This document shows positions 33,330-41,167 of a DNA stretch of 64,000 nt, piece by piece. The notes under the pieces were generated by a model. That model saw nothing but the letters and a program-made list of their open reading frames with translations, did no database searches and had not been told where the DNA came from. This DNA comes from JABWAJ01 sp038323375. GTDB lineage: Bacteria > Bacteroidota > Bacteroidia > Chitinophagales > Saprospiraceae. The stretch's first letter is position 1; each line of letters opens with the position of its first letter. Location: the NCBI GenBank assembly GCA_038323375.1, contig JBBQGV010000023.1, positions 3,534-67,533 on the forward strand. The letters are read 5' to 3'. The position numbers and the translations under genes were made by a program.

Positions 33330-34325
33330 TTAGGCAAGCTCGGTTGCCATACTGAACTGTTGTTCGATTTCATCCAAAATGCTGAAGAGAATTTCCGGTG
33401 AATATTCGGTGACCAACAGTTTTCGGTATTCTTTAATGTTGGGGTAGCCGCGGAAATAGTTCGTGTAATGCCTGCGCATTTCCACCACCCCTAATTTTTC
33501 ACCTTTCCATTCGATTGAACTGCGCAAGTGCTCCCGGGCTGCGTTTACGCGATCGGAGGTTTCCGGAGGCGGCAACAATTCGCCGGTGGCGAAGTAGTGT
33601 TTAATTTCGCGGAAAATCCAGGGGTAACCAATGCTGGCCCTTCCGATCATGATGCCATCCACGCCGTAGCGGTCGCGGAATAATTTTGCTTTTTCCGGAC
33701 TGTCCACGTCGCCATTGCCGAAAATCGGAATGTTCATGCGCGGGTTTTCCTTTACTTTTGCAATCCATTCCCAGTTGGCTTCGCCTTTGTACATCTGTTT
33801 CCGGGTGCGGGCATGGATAGAAAGCGCCTGAATGCCAATGTCCTGGAGCCTTTCTGCCACATCGAGGATGTTGATGGTGTTGTCGTCCCAGCCCAAACGG
33901 GTTTTTACCGTTACGGGTTTATCGGTCGCTTTTACAATGGCTTCCGTCAAGCGCACCATAAGGGGGATGTCCTGCAGCAGGCCTGCCCCGGCCATTTTGC
34001 AGGCAACCTTATTCACCGGGCAGCCGTAATTGATGTCTATAATATCGGGATTGTGCGCGGCTATGATTTCTGCGGCCTGCACCATGCTCTCCAATTGCCC
34101 GCCAAAAAACTGGATGCCAATGGGCCGCTCGTAGTCGAAAATATCGAGCTTTTGCCAGCTCGATTTTGCATCGTGGACGAGGCCGTCAGAAGAGATGAAT
34201 TCCGTGTACATCAAATCAGCGCCCTGGCGTTTGCACAAAGCGCGAAACGGCGGGTCGCTCACGTCTTCCATGGGCGCCAGCAACAGCGGGAATTCTCCGA
34301 TTTCAACCGAGCCGATTTTTACCAT
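33330..34325 (-). CDS. dusB: tRNA-dihydrouridine synthase
   Basis: An FMN enzyme of 331 residues that reduces uridines in tRNA. The barrel begins FPLLLAPMEDVSDPPFRALC. The catalytic loop reads IDINYGCPVNKVACKMAGAG with the active-site Cys. FMN-phosphate contacts appear as GNGDVDSPEKAK and DGIMIGRASIGYPWIFREI. The DusB subclass is inferred from overall length and the MVQAAEI segment. MITE family 1 copy 2 lies 33 bp upstream of the start, so the native promoter is displaced or replaced. Confidence 0.93.
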   Translation of the reverse strand: MVKIGSVEIGEFPLLLAPMEDVSDPPFRALCKRQGADLMYTEFISSDGLVHDAKSSWQKLDIFDYERPIGIQFFGGQLESMVQAAEIIAAHNPDIIDINYGCPVNKVACKMAGAGLLQDIPLMVRLTEAIVKATDKPVTVKTRLGWDDNTINILDVAERLQDIGIQALSIHARTRKQMYKGEANWEWIAKVKENPRMNIPIFGNGDVDSPEKAKLFRDRYGVDGIMIGRASIGYPWIFREIKHYFATGELLPPPETSDRVNAAREHLRSSIEWKGEKLGVVEMRRHYTNYFRGYPNIKEYRKLLVTEYSPEILFSILDEIEQQFSMATELA

Positions 34326-34358
34326 TTTATCAGATAACAGATGTAAGAATTGTCTTTA

Positions 34359-34522
34359 GGGTCGCTGAAATAATAACTGTCCACTTTTCCAGGAGGCCTT
34401 TTGCGCCTACCCTTCGTTAGGGAACCGCCTCCCTTAGCTTTGGCTAATGTCGGGAACCCCCGCCTCGGTTAGCCACAAAATGCGTTGCCTGGCAAAAGCG
34501 ACACTTATTAATTCAGCGCCCC
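34359..34522 (-). mobile_element. MITE family 1, copy 2 (164 bp, inverted)
   Basis: This is the reverse complement of copy 1 at 335-498 and of identical length. The ends read GGGTCGCTGAAATAATAACTG at the left and, at the right, CAGCGCCCC. TTTA flanks both sides (34355-34358 and 34523-34526), consistent with a 3-4 bp target duplication. It is inserted just upstream of dusB. Immediately to its right begins a sequence (GGAGCGTGTCGTAAATAAC) that itself looks like a transposon end. Confidence 0.75.
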
Positions 34523-34781
34523 TTTAGGAGCGTGTCGTAAATAACTTCGCGCAAAAATAAGGCGAATTGCGCCAAAACCGGCCTTTGTTTTAAAAAACAA
34601 TTCTGATCGTGGTCTCTATAAGCTTTTTTTGTTGCAAGGAGTTCATGGAAAGCAGGTTTTAACCCAGCCCTTCGTGAGCTAAAAAATAACATGGGGTTCC
34701 ACGGAGTTGCTCCCAGCCCTCGGTGAGACTCTGCGAGTTTCACGGCGTAAACGCAACAGGCAAGTAACTATACACTATATT
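34523..34781. other. Repeat-derived intergenic sequence
   Basis: No convincing gene. The left edge (from 34527) resembles an isolated terminal repeat, and the part near 34690-34745 (CCACGGAGTT...CTCTGCGAGTTTCACGG) resembles the hairpin sequence seen between argB and argE. A short leftward open frame across it has no protein-like features. Confidence 0.4.
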
Positions 34782-35134
34782 TAGTGTCCGTCCATTTAGT
34801 CCGTGTCTGCTCTTTAGAGTTCGAGAGCAAGGCATGCGAAGACCCAAAAGCGGAAGTTTACTCGCGTAAATGACCAATTTTGAGCCTAAGGAACGTCGCA
34901 ATAATAAGTTCCTCTTTTCGGCGTGAGGATTTTTTCATCGGACAAGGCGCGAGGAGAGCGCGTAACCAAAGCTACGGGACCGACGAAGGCAATTGCGCCG
35001 ACTGAAAGCAATTGCGGGAAGTCCGGTGGAAATGCAAGTTCGGCGTAGCCAAAAAGCCGCCGCCCAAATCGGGAAGTTATTTTTGCGACGTTCCTAAACA
35101 TAACGCAGCTATCGGACTATAAAGACAGACACTA
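34782..35134. mobile_element. MITE family 3 (about 145 bp) interrupted by a family 2 MITE
   Basis: The terminal inverted repeats are 22 bp with 18 matches. TAGTGTCCGTCCATTTAGTCCG lies at 34782-34803, and TAGTGTCTGTCTTTATAGTCCG lies on the other strand at 35113-35134. Removing the nested 205-bp family 2 element and its TAA leaves about 145 bp. The right end abuts the stop codon of the cyclase gene. Only one copy is in the window, so the call depends on the inverted repeats. Confidence 0.5.
34890..35094 (+). mobile_element. MITE family 2, copy A (205 bp)
   Basis: Ends are perfect over GGAACGTCGCAA at the left and its complement at the right, and continue imperfectly (TAATAAGTTCC / AATAACTTCCC inverted). 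TAA flanks both sides (34887-34889, 35095-35097). Copy B at 37663-37848 has the same orientation. Copy A carries an extra stretch of about 20 bp (GCCGACTGAAAGCAATTGCG) caused by duplication of a CAATTGCG unit. An open frame inside it is incidental. Confidence 0.8.
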
Positions 35135-35135
35135 T

Positions 35136-36617
35136 TTATGCCGCATCAACAAAAAACATCTCGACATTCCCAATGTTTTTAGCCGGAATATGGCCACGGG
35201 GCGTAAACTTGAAATGATCTTTTACGAATTTGTAAGTCGTACCGGAAACATTTACCTTGCCGGGCTCGCTGCCTTCTTCCATGCGCGCGGCCACATTCAC
35301 GGTATTGCCCCAGATGTCGTAAGCAAATTTATGCGTGCCCACCACGCCCGCTACTAAAGGGCCTGTGTGGATTCCGATGCGCACATCGAAGGCAGGCGTA
35401 TTATTGCGCTCTTTTTCTGCTTTCCAGGTTTCTATAAACTGCCGCATTTCCAGCGCAGCCTCCACCACCCGAACGGGATGGTCGTTATCATTGGGCTTCA
35501 ATCCGCCGGCGCACATGTAGGCATCACCGATGGTTTTGATTTTTTCCAATTGATAGCGACCAGATATTTCATCGAATGCGCGGAAGCAATAATCCAGTTC
35601 TTTAACCAACTGTGCGGCGGTCATGCCGGCTGCCACACGGCTGAATTCTACAAAATCGGTGAACAGCACCGTAACCATGTCGTGTTGCCGGGCGGCCGCA
35701 GTGCCGGTCATTTTCAGTTCTTCGGCGACCGCTATGGGCAGGATATTCAACAGCAATTCATCCGAGCGCTGATGTGCAACTGCAATGTCGTGGTTTTTTT
35801 GTTCCAGCAGTTTGTTCAGTTTTCGCAGGGTTCTATACCGGTAAAACAGACCGGCTGCAATCACCAAAACGGCAACGGACATGACGGCGAGCAAGTTTCG
35901 CTGGCTACTTTGCAGGGCCAACTGGCTGTCGCGTTCGTTGAGTTCCATCTCTTGGCGCGTCAGCAAGAGCGAGTCGCCGAGCATGTGGATGGACAAAGAG
36001 TCGAGCAGGTTTTGCTGGCGCGACAACAAAAACTGCTGCCGCAATTGCGCCTCCGTCATGGCTTCCAATTCTTTTTCTTTGGCGCGCATGGCTTTTTCAA
36101 GCGCAACTTTTTCGACGTTCAGGCTGGCAATTTGGGCGTTCATGTCGCTTTGGCGCTTGTCGGCACCGGGCATCTTGTCGTCCAGGACTTTCATGACTAC
36201 ATCCGGCAACTTAGGCGTTTCGATCGCCATCACCCCAGAGTTGTCCGGCGGTTGCGGCACATTGGGATTTAACGAAGCCAGCAACGCCCGGTTTCTGCTT
36301 TTTAAATTGGCATCACCTGTCAGCGTGTTGCTTTCTTTCAGCATCCTCAAGGCTTTGGCACGGCTGCGCACCGGGTTTTTGCCGCTTTCAATCAGCGCTT
36401 TAGCGCCTTCGTGCAGGGCGATGGCCATACCTTCGTTGCTGCCGGCTTTTTGCGCTAAGCGGTAAGCGTCGTCAATCAGGCGCTGTGCCTTGTCGAAATC
36501 CTTAGACAAGCGCGCCTCTTCTGCCTGTTTGATTTTTTCGGTGAAACTGGAGGCTTGCGCAACTAAGTTATTTGCGCAAAGCAGCATGATTACGATTCCA
36601 AAAAAGTACTTGCTCAT
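35136..36617 (-). CDS. Membrane-associated class III adenylate cyclase
   Basis: A 493-residue protein predicted to make cAMP. The start at 36617 gives a signal peptide (MSKYFFGIVIMLLCANNLVA). A helical, partly coiled-coil region follows (to about 235). A single transmembrane segment (LLAVMSVAVLVIAAGLFY, about 240-260) leads to a cytoplasmic linker. The class III catalytic domain occupies about 310-480. It has metal Asp in TVLFTDFVEFS and IKTIGDAYM. The Lys of EKIKTIGDAY and the Asp of KFAYDIWGNTVNVAARM are the adenine-selecting pair. The N-terminal part lies outside the cytoplasm and may sense a signal. It lies between copies of MITE family 2. Confidence 0.88.
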   Translation of the reverse strand: MSKYFFGIVIMLLCANNLVAQASSFTEKIKQAEEARLSKDFDKAQRLIDDAYRLAQKAGSNEGMAIALHEGAKALIESGKNPVRSRAKALRMLKESNTLTGDANLKSRNRALLASLNPNVPQPPDNSGVMAIETPKLPDVVMKVLDDKMPGADKRQSDMNAQIASLNVEKVALEKAMRAKEKELEAMTEAQLRQQFLLSRQQNLLDSLSIHMLGDSLLLTRQEMELNERDSQLALQSSQRNLLAVMSVAVLVIAAGLFYRYRTLRKLNKLLEQKNHDIAVAHQRSDELLLNILPIAVAEELKMTGTAAARQHDMVTVLFTDFVEFSRVAAGMTAAQLVKELDYCFRAFDEISGRYQLEKIKTIGDAYMCAGGLKPNDNDHPVRVVEAALEMRQFIETWKAEKERNNTPAFDVRIGIHTGPLVAGVVGTHKFAYDIWGNTVNVAARMEEGSEPGKVNVSGTTYKFVKDHFKFTPRGHIPAKNIGNVEMFFVDAA

Positions 36618-36646
36618 AGTATAATAGTATATCTGTGTACTGGGTT

Positions 36647-37564
36647 TTAAAAAATAGACCGCCCTGTTCTGGTTGTAAACAATTCCAACGCCATCACGCC
36701 CGCCACGGAATTTCCGCGTTCGTTCAACTCCGGACTCCACACCGCAATGGCCAACAAGGTTGGGATTACGCTGACGATGCCGCCGCCTACGCCACTTTTG
36801 CCCGGCATGCCCACCCGAAAAGCAAATTCGCCTGCTTCATCGTAAAAACCGCAGGTCATCATCACCGCGTTCAGGCGTTTGGCCTGGCTATTGGTCAAAA
36901 TGCGCTCGCCCGTTGCGGGAATGACCCCGTGATTGGCCAGATAAAGAAACGCTTTCGCCAATTCGCGGCACGACATCATGATGGCGCATTGGTGAAAATA
37001 AACATCTAACACCTGCTCAATCGGGCTGACAATATTGCCGTGGCTTTTTAAAAAATTGACTAATGCCGTATTGGTAAACCCCGTTTCTCGTTCCGACCGG
37101 GCAATGTCAAAATCGTATCCAATATCAGGAATGCCGGATAATTTTCGCACAAAATCGAGGATAGCCGCTTTCGGATCGGGCAGTTGCTGGATGAGGACAT
37201 CCGTCACCACCAAAGCCCCTGCGTTGATGAATGGGTTGCGCGGCTTGCCTTTTTCGTACTCCAATTGCACCAAAGAGTTGAAGGCACTGCCGGATGGCTC
37301 AATGCCTACGCGTTTCCACAGCTCCTCCCCCACCATCGCAAACGCCATTGTCAAGGTAAAAACCTTTGAAATACTTTGGATGGAAAACCGTTCGTTTGCG
37401 TCGCCAATGCTGCATTCCTGTCCCGCTAAAGTTTCGAGTGCGATGCCGAACTTCTTCGGATCGGTATTTTTGAGTGCCGGGATGTAGCTGGCTACTTTGC
37501 CTTTGCCAAAAAGCGGCTGCACATCCCGCCGGATGCTTTCAAGGATATGCTGGTAATCGGTCAT
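36647..37564 (-). CDS. glsA: Glutaminase A
   Basis: A 305-residue serine-dependent glutaminase converting glutamine to glutamate and ammonia. The beta-lactamase-like fold has the SxxK motif in RFSIQSISKVFTLTMAF (about residue 60), then the conserved PRNPFINAGALVVTDVL and, near the C-terminus, RVGMPGKSGVGGGIVSVIP. The cyclase start lies 30 bp downstream, so the two may be cotranscribed. cAMP and glutamine metabolism being linked is only a suggestion from position. Confidence 0.95.
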   Translation of the reverse strand: MTDYQHILESIRRDVQPLFGKGKVASYIPALKNTDPKKFGIALETLAGQECSIGDANERFSIQSISKVFTLTMAFAMVGEELWKRVGIEPSGSAFNSLVQLEYEKGKPRNPFINAGALVVTDVLIQQLPDPKAAILDFVRKLSGIPDIGYDFDIARSERETGFTNTALVNFLKSHGNIVSPIEQVLDVYFHQCAIMMSCRELAKAFLYLANHGVIPATGERILTNSQAKRLNAVMMTCGFYDEAGEFAFRVGMPGKSGVGGGIVSVIPTLLAIAVWSPELNERGNSVAGVMALELFTTRTGRSIF

Positions 37565-37662
37565 GGTTGCTGTAACCTATTGGCCCTGTTGCTTTACGCA
37601 AAAGAACCGGTTCTGTTATACGTTGGTTTTGGTACTTTGTTGTATTAAGGAACGTGTCCTAA

Positions 37663-37848
37663 GGAACGTCGCAATAATAAGTTCCTCTTTTCGGCGTGAG
37701 GATTTTTTCATCGCACAAGGCGCGAAGAGAGCGCGTAGCCTAAGCTACGCGACTGACGAAGGCAATTGCGGGAAGTCCGGTGGAAACGCAAGTTCGGCGT
37801 AGCCAAAAAGCCGCCACCCAAATCGGGAAGTTATTTTTGCGACGTTCC
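37663..37848 (+). mobile_element. MITE family 2, copy B (186 bp)
   Basis: Same terminal repeats as copy A, flanked by TAA (37660-37662, 37849-37851), and nearly identical except for the shorter CAATTGCG part. Just to its left is a solitary TAAGGAACGTGTCC (37646-37659), like a second, broken terminus. The bases to its right (GCTCAAAATT then ACCATTT) match, inverted, the bases to the left of copy A. Confidence 0.8.
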
Positions 37849-37851
37849 TAA

Positions 37852-38147
37852 GCTCAAAATTACCATTTCGATTAAACTGGCAGGCATTTTTTTGGGGTTG
37901 GAATGGAAAGGAAGGAATAATTTTTACTTTTAGAGATTCTTTGCGGGAGAATCATTCGCTGAAAGAGCGCTTCGTTTCCCGAGAAGGGCGCAAAGGGTAC
38001 GCCAATTCCGCAAAGTGTGATGCCCTCTAACTTAGCGCCCTTTGCGAGACCTTTGCGGACTTTGGGGGAAATAGTCTCCCGCTAAGTCCGCAAAGCGTGA
38101 TGCCAGCTTAGCACCCTTTGCGGGAAACAACCACTTAACAAATCAAC
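37852..38147. repeat. Intergenic region with degenerate direct repeats
   Basis: Two imperfect copies of a 39-43 bp unit occur at 38007-38049 and 38087-38125 (CCGCAAAGTGTGATGCC and CCGCAAAGCGTGATGCC, each ending CCCTTTGCG). A shorter GCAAAGGGTACGCC fragment lies before them. No gene or clear promoter is visible. Confidence 0.6.
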
Positions 38148-39041
38148 ATGGATACCCTTGACACCATACAAATCAACTTTAAGCCGGAACAATTAGCGCT
38201 TTTGAATGCCTGCTTAGCGTTTTTGATGTTCGGTGTGGCGCTGGATTTGAAAACGACCCATTTTCAATACGTTTGGCAACATCCCAAGGCTTCCTTGGTG
38301 GGCCTCACTTCACAAATCATTCTTTTGCCAGCATTGACGCTGGGGTTGATCTACGTATTGCAACCACCTGTAAGTGTAGCTTTGGGCATGGCGTTGGTGG
38401 CCGCTTGTCCGGGCGGGAATGTGTCCAATTTTGCAGTACACCTTTCCAAAGGCAATACGGCGCTGTCTGTGACGCTGACGTCCGTATCTACCATCGCGGC
38501 GATCATCACCACGCCGCTTATTTTTTCCATTGTCGTTCAATTTCTGCCAGAAGCGGGTTCGCCAGATAAAGGGATTGCGGTTTCGCCCGGACAAATGCTG
38601 GGCTCCATTGTGCAACTGATTTTGATTCCATTATTAGCCGGCATGGCATTGGCTTATCGTTTCCCAAAGTTCACCGACCGCATCCGGCGCCCGATACGCA
38701 TCCTATCCTTAGTTGTTTTCATTGCTTTTATCATCGTGGCCATTGCAGCCAATCTGGAAAACATCTACCAGCATCTTTCGCTGGTATTTTTTATTGTGCT
38801 GATCCACAACGGCTTGGCGCTACTCACCGGATACAGATTTGCGCGCCTGTTTCGCCTGCCGGTGACCGACGCGCGTGCAATTGCCATCGAAACGGGCATC
38901 CAAAATTCCGGCCTCGGGCTTATTCTCATTTTTAATTATTTCGACGGCATGGGCGGCATGGCGATGATCGCGGCGTGGTGGGGCGTGTGGCATTTGGTTT
39001 CGGTGTTTGCACTGGCGATGTGGTGGGGAAGACACGACTGA
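38148..39041 (+). CDS. Bile acid:sodium symporter (BASS) family transporter
   Basis: A 297-residue inner-membrane protein with about nine or ten hydrophobic segments. Family landmarks are LNACLAFLMFGVALDLKTTH, VAACPGGNVSNFAVHLSKGN with the conserved Gly-Asn loop of the sodium site, and IETGIQNSGLGLILIFNYF in the second repeat. BASS proteins import organic anions with Na+; the substrate here is unknown (bile acids are unlikely in a free-living organism). A Na+-coupled transporter fits with the NhaD pair upstream. Confidence 0.9.
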   Translation: MDTLDTIQINFKPEQLALLNACLAFLMFGVALDLKTTHFQYVWQHPKASLVGLTSQIILLPALTLGLIYVLQPPVSVALGMALVAACPGGNVSNFAVHLSKGNTALSVTLTSVSTIAAIITTPLIFSIVVQFLPEAGSPDKGIAVSPGQMLGSIVQLILIPLLAGMALAYRFPKFTDRIRRPIRILSLVVFIAFIIVAIAANLENIYQHLSLVFFIVLIHNGLALLTGYRFARLFRLPVTDARAIAIETGIQNSGLGLILIFNYFDGMGGMAMIAAWWGVWHLVSVFALAMWWGRHD

Positions 39042-39794
39042 GGCAACAGCCCGCTGTGCTTTGCGCGAAAGCGGAAGGTGTTGTCAAAACCTGGCCATGA
39101 GCAGTACTCGGGTTTTAATCAAAAATATAGGGCATTCTCCGGGGCGTTGTTGAACTAAGCCTACGGCAACAGCTCCGCACCAAGCCAACCAGCACCCCTG
39201 ATTCAAAGATAAAAAAGAAGTGCTGACGCGGATGCGCGAACGCATCATGTACGGAAGAAGAAGTGATTGCGCACCTGAACAGCTACCGGGAGCGCAAAAA
39301 TAGGTTGCAAAATACTCGAGTTGGGTGGAAGAAGCAAGCATAACAGAAGAATTTGTTTGGATTTACGCATAAGTGCCGGTTGCGGGTGGAAAGAATGCCG
39401 TAATACCGGATTTTCCGTTAGCGACCAACCTCCCACACTGTCAACATCATGCGCTCGTTCCGGCCTTTGGCCGTAAACGGATCAAAGCTACAGGCTCCAG
39501 CCCGGCGGGAACCAACACTAAATCAAAATCCCGGCTGTCGGCACAAAACCCATATCGTTCCAAAATAGCATCGCAACGAGCAGGGCCGTGGAAAAGGTAA
39601 GTGCTTGTAGTCGAGTAGCGCTTGGAACCAACGGGGGGAATTGTGAAACTATAGCCTAAAAAATGAAGCGCGTATGATCTTCACACGCCGCTCATCCCGA
39701 CCACGGTCGGGGCGGAAGACAAGCCGCGACGGATTGCAAATCCGCGCGAGCAAGGCCGGGTTTGGGAACACTTTATACGAGCGGGTTTTATTTT
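39042..39794. repeat. Intergenic region containing left copy of the vapBC-flanking repeat (39421-39785)
   Basis: No intact gene. Two modules recur in the same order and orientation at 40556-40856. Module a is 39421-39575 (ACCAACCT...CTCGTTCCGGCC...GGATCAAAGCT...CTCCAGCCCGGC). Module b is 39684-39785 (ACGCCGCTCATCCCGACCAC...GGTTTGGGAACACTTTAT). They contain hairpins CCCGACC/GGTCGGG and CGGATT/AATCCG. Module b ends 9 bp from the vapC stop codon. Confidence 0.7.
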
Positions 39795-40205
39795 TTATTC
39801 AGTCAAGTATGTTTGAGCTGTTATTACTGGTATTGTTGAACTTTTGAAATCCTTTAAATTTCTGGTAATGATAATATCTGCTTCATTTTCTATTGCAGAA
39901 TAGTATTGTAAACCGTCTTCAAAATCTGAAAAAGCTTTATCATTCAAAGAAAGTTCGATTATTTTATCATTCAAATCAGCTACCGTCACCAAAACTTTGA
40001 ATTTAGTCAGAATGTCCCTCGCCACGATTGAATTATTTAGCTTTGATAATAGGTAGTTTGTATTTGCAAAGGTTAAAGAGGATACAATCAGTTTAATCTT
40101 TTTCCTGTCAGCCAATGAAAATAATTTGGCTGCTTCCTCGTAAAAAGGTTCCCTTTTTCCAAGCAAGTCAATTACTATGTTCGTGTCAATAAATAGCTTC
40201 TTCAT
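39795..40205 (-). CDS. vapC: PIN-domain ribonuclease toxin, VapC type
   Basis: A 136-residue PIN nuclease. Acidic residues of the active site are visible: Asp7 in MKKLFIDTNIVIDLLGKREP, Glu/Asp in AFSDFEDGLQYYSAIENEAD (residues 92-110) and Asp119 after the conserved IIITRNLKDF. VapC toxins cleave tRNA or rRNA when freed from their antitoxin. The start codon overlaps the antitoxin stop as ATGA, so translation is coupled. The pair is bracketed by direct repeats. Confidence 0.9.
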   Translation of the reverse strand: MKKLFIDTNIVIDLLGKREPFYEEAAKLFSLADRKKIKLIVSSLTFANTNYLLSKLNNSIVARDILTKFKVLVTVADLNDKIIELSLNDKAFSDFEDGLQYYSAIENEADIIITRNLKDFKSSTIPVITAQTYLTE

Positions 40206-40447
40206 CGGTATTTTTCAATAAGGTATTTTGTGTATTCATCCCGAAGGTCAAAATCCGATGGCAATTCAATCACTCCACTTATGCTCTTAACCAATGGAGT
40301 TATTTCTACATTTTTAGTCTTGTTATCAACTATTGCTTTAAGATAGGCTTCTATCAATTTGGATAAACTGATTTTGTTTTTCTCAGCATACAATTTAGCA
40401 TGCTCTATGACGGCTTCATCCAAACTAAGGGTTAATTTCTTATCCAT
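40202..40447 (-). CDS. VapB-like antitoxin (ribbon-helix-helix / DUF6364-like)
   Basis: An 81-residue protein from ATG at 40447 (MDKKLTLSLDEAVIEHAKLY). An N-terminal beta strand followed by two helices (AEKNKISLSKLIEAYLKAIV) has the shape of a ribbon-helix-helix DNA-binding domain. The C-terminal half (ITPLVKSISGVIELPSDFDL) should bind and block the toxin. Upstream, TTTTTTACGT occurs near 40451 and ATTTTTACGT near 40475, possible operator half-sites for autoregulation. A longer upstream open frame runs into the flanking repeat and is rejected. Confidence 0.85.
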   Translation of the reverse strand: MDKKLTLSLDEAVIEHAKLYAEKNKISLSKLIEAYLKAIVDNKTKNVEITPLVKSISGVIELPSDFDLRDEYTKYLIEKYR

Positions 40448-41049
40448 GACATTTTTTACGTGCAAAAGTGATTTATTTTTACGTAACAAGCAAGGCTTGG
40501 CGCTTTTTCTTTTTTCTCTTTGTGGCCAACTATGGTTAAACCCACCTCCCCCGCTCGCAACCAACCTTCCCGCAGCGTCAGCATCTTGGGCTCGTTCCGG
40601 CCAGAGGTCGGAACGGATCAAAGCTGCGGGCTCCAGCCCGGCTACAAAAAACAGGATATCAAATCCCGGCTGTCGGTACAAAACCAATATCGTTCCAAAT
40701 ATCATCGAGCAGCAAGACATCAATGGCTTTCCGTTTGGCGCCACTCCCTTATCACGCCGCTCATCCCGACCACGGTCGCGACGGAAGACAAGCCGCGACG
40801 GATTGCAAATCTAAAGGCGAGCGGGGCCGGGTTTGGGAACACTTTATGCGAGCGGTATAACATGCACAAGTACAAAACTATAACGACTCATGGCATAACG
40901 AAAGCCCGTTCTCCAATTAAGCGGTGTTAATGTAAAGATTGAGATGTTTTTTTACAATAATATTGCCCTTTTAATGTTTTTATAGTCGTTACTTTTAAAG
41001 TAGGTGATCATCTTATTTGTTAACTACGCTAAACAGTAAAAAAACACGG
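40448..41049. repeat. Intergenic region containing right copy of the vapBC-flanking repeat (40556-40856)
   Basis: The right copies of module a (40556-40711) and module b (40752-40856) lie upstream of the antitoxin. Beyond them, 40861-41049 is AT-rich with no gene. It holds TACTTTTA near 40990, a 7/8 -7-like box that could serve the small gene at 41168. Confidence 0.65.
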
Positions 41050-41160
41050 AAAGGGATGTTGGTTGGCGCTTAGCGTCAATGCATGCGAAGGCACAAGGGA
41101 CATTGGGATCACTCCCGATCTTCTTTGCAATCCCGGGAAGGGAGGCCGCTAAATCCCTTT
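41050..41160 (+). ncRNA. Candidate structured leader of the EAD-like gene
   Basis: A 14-base 3' strand CGCTAAATCCCTTT (41147-41160) can pair with two upstream pieces: AAAGGGAT (41050-41057) and TTAGCG (41070-41075). This closes a domain of about 110 nt with an internal GGGATC-AC-TCCCGATC-type stem. It ends 7 nt before the start codon. The fold is drawn by eye; no known riboswitch class was recognised. Confidence 0.4.
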
Positions 41161-41167
41161 TAATAGG

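Noticed and set aside
34513..34743. 76-codon open frame on the minus strand next to MITE copy 2
   Set aside because: It starts within repeat-derived sequence and ends in the MITE. Neither hydrophobicity nor residue pattern suggests a real protein.
34886..35101. 71-codon open frame on the minus strand
   Set aside because: It lies wholly inside MITE family 2 copy A, starting and ending in the terminal repeats.
39207..39330. Possible decayed gene with helix-like peptide (KDKKEVLTRMRERIM then TEEEVIAHLNSYRERK)
   Set aside because: Two frames joined by a shift give a helical peptide, but it is too short to assign and no family is recognised. It may be a pseudogene remnant, not enough to list.
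39421..40860. Integron gene cassettes with attC sites
   Set aside because: The TA pair between repeats suggested cassettes, but no RYYYAAC/GTTRRRY core pairs with the right spacing were found and no integrase is in the window.
41050..41160. Retron-like ncRNA (inverted a1/a2 ends)
   Set aside because: The end pairing is reminiscent, but there is no reverse transcriptase gene anywhere in the window.
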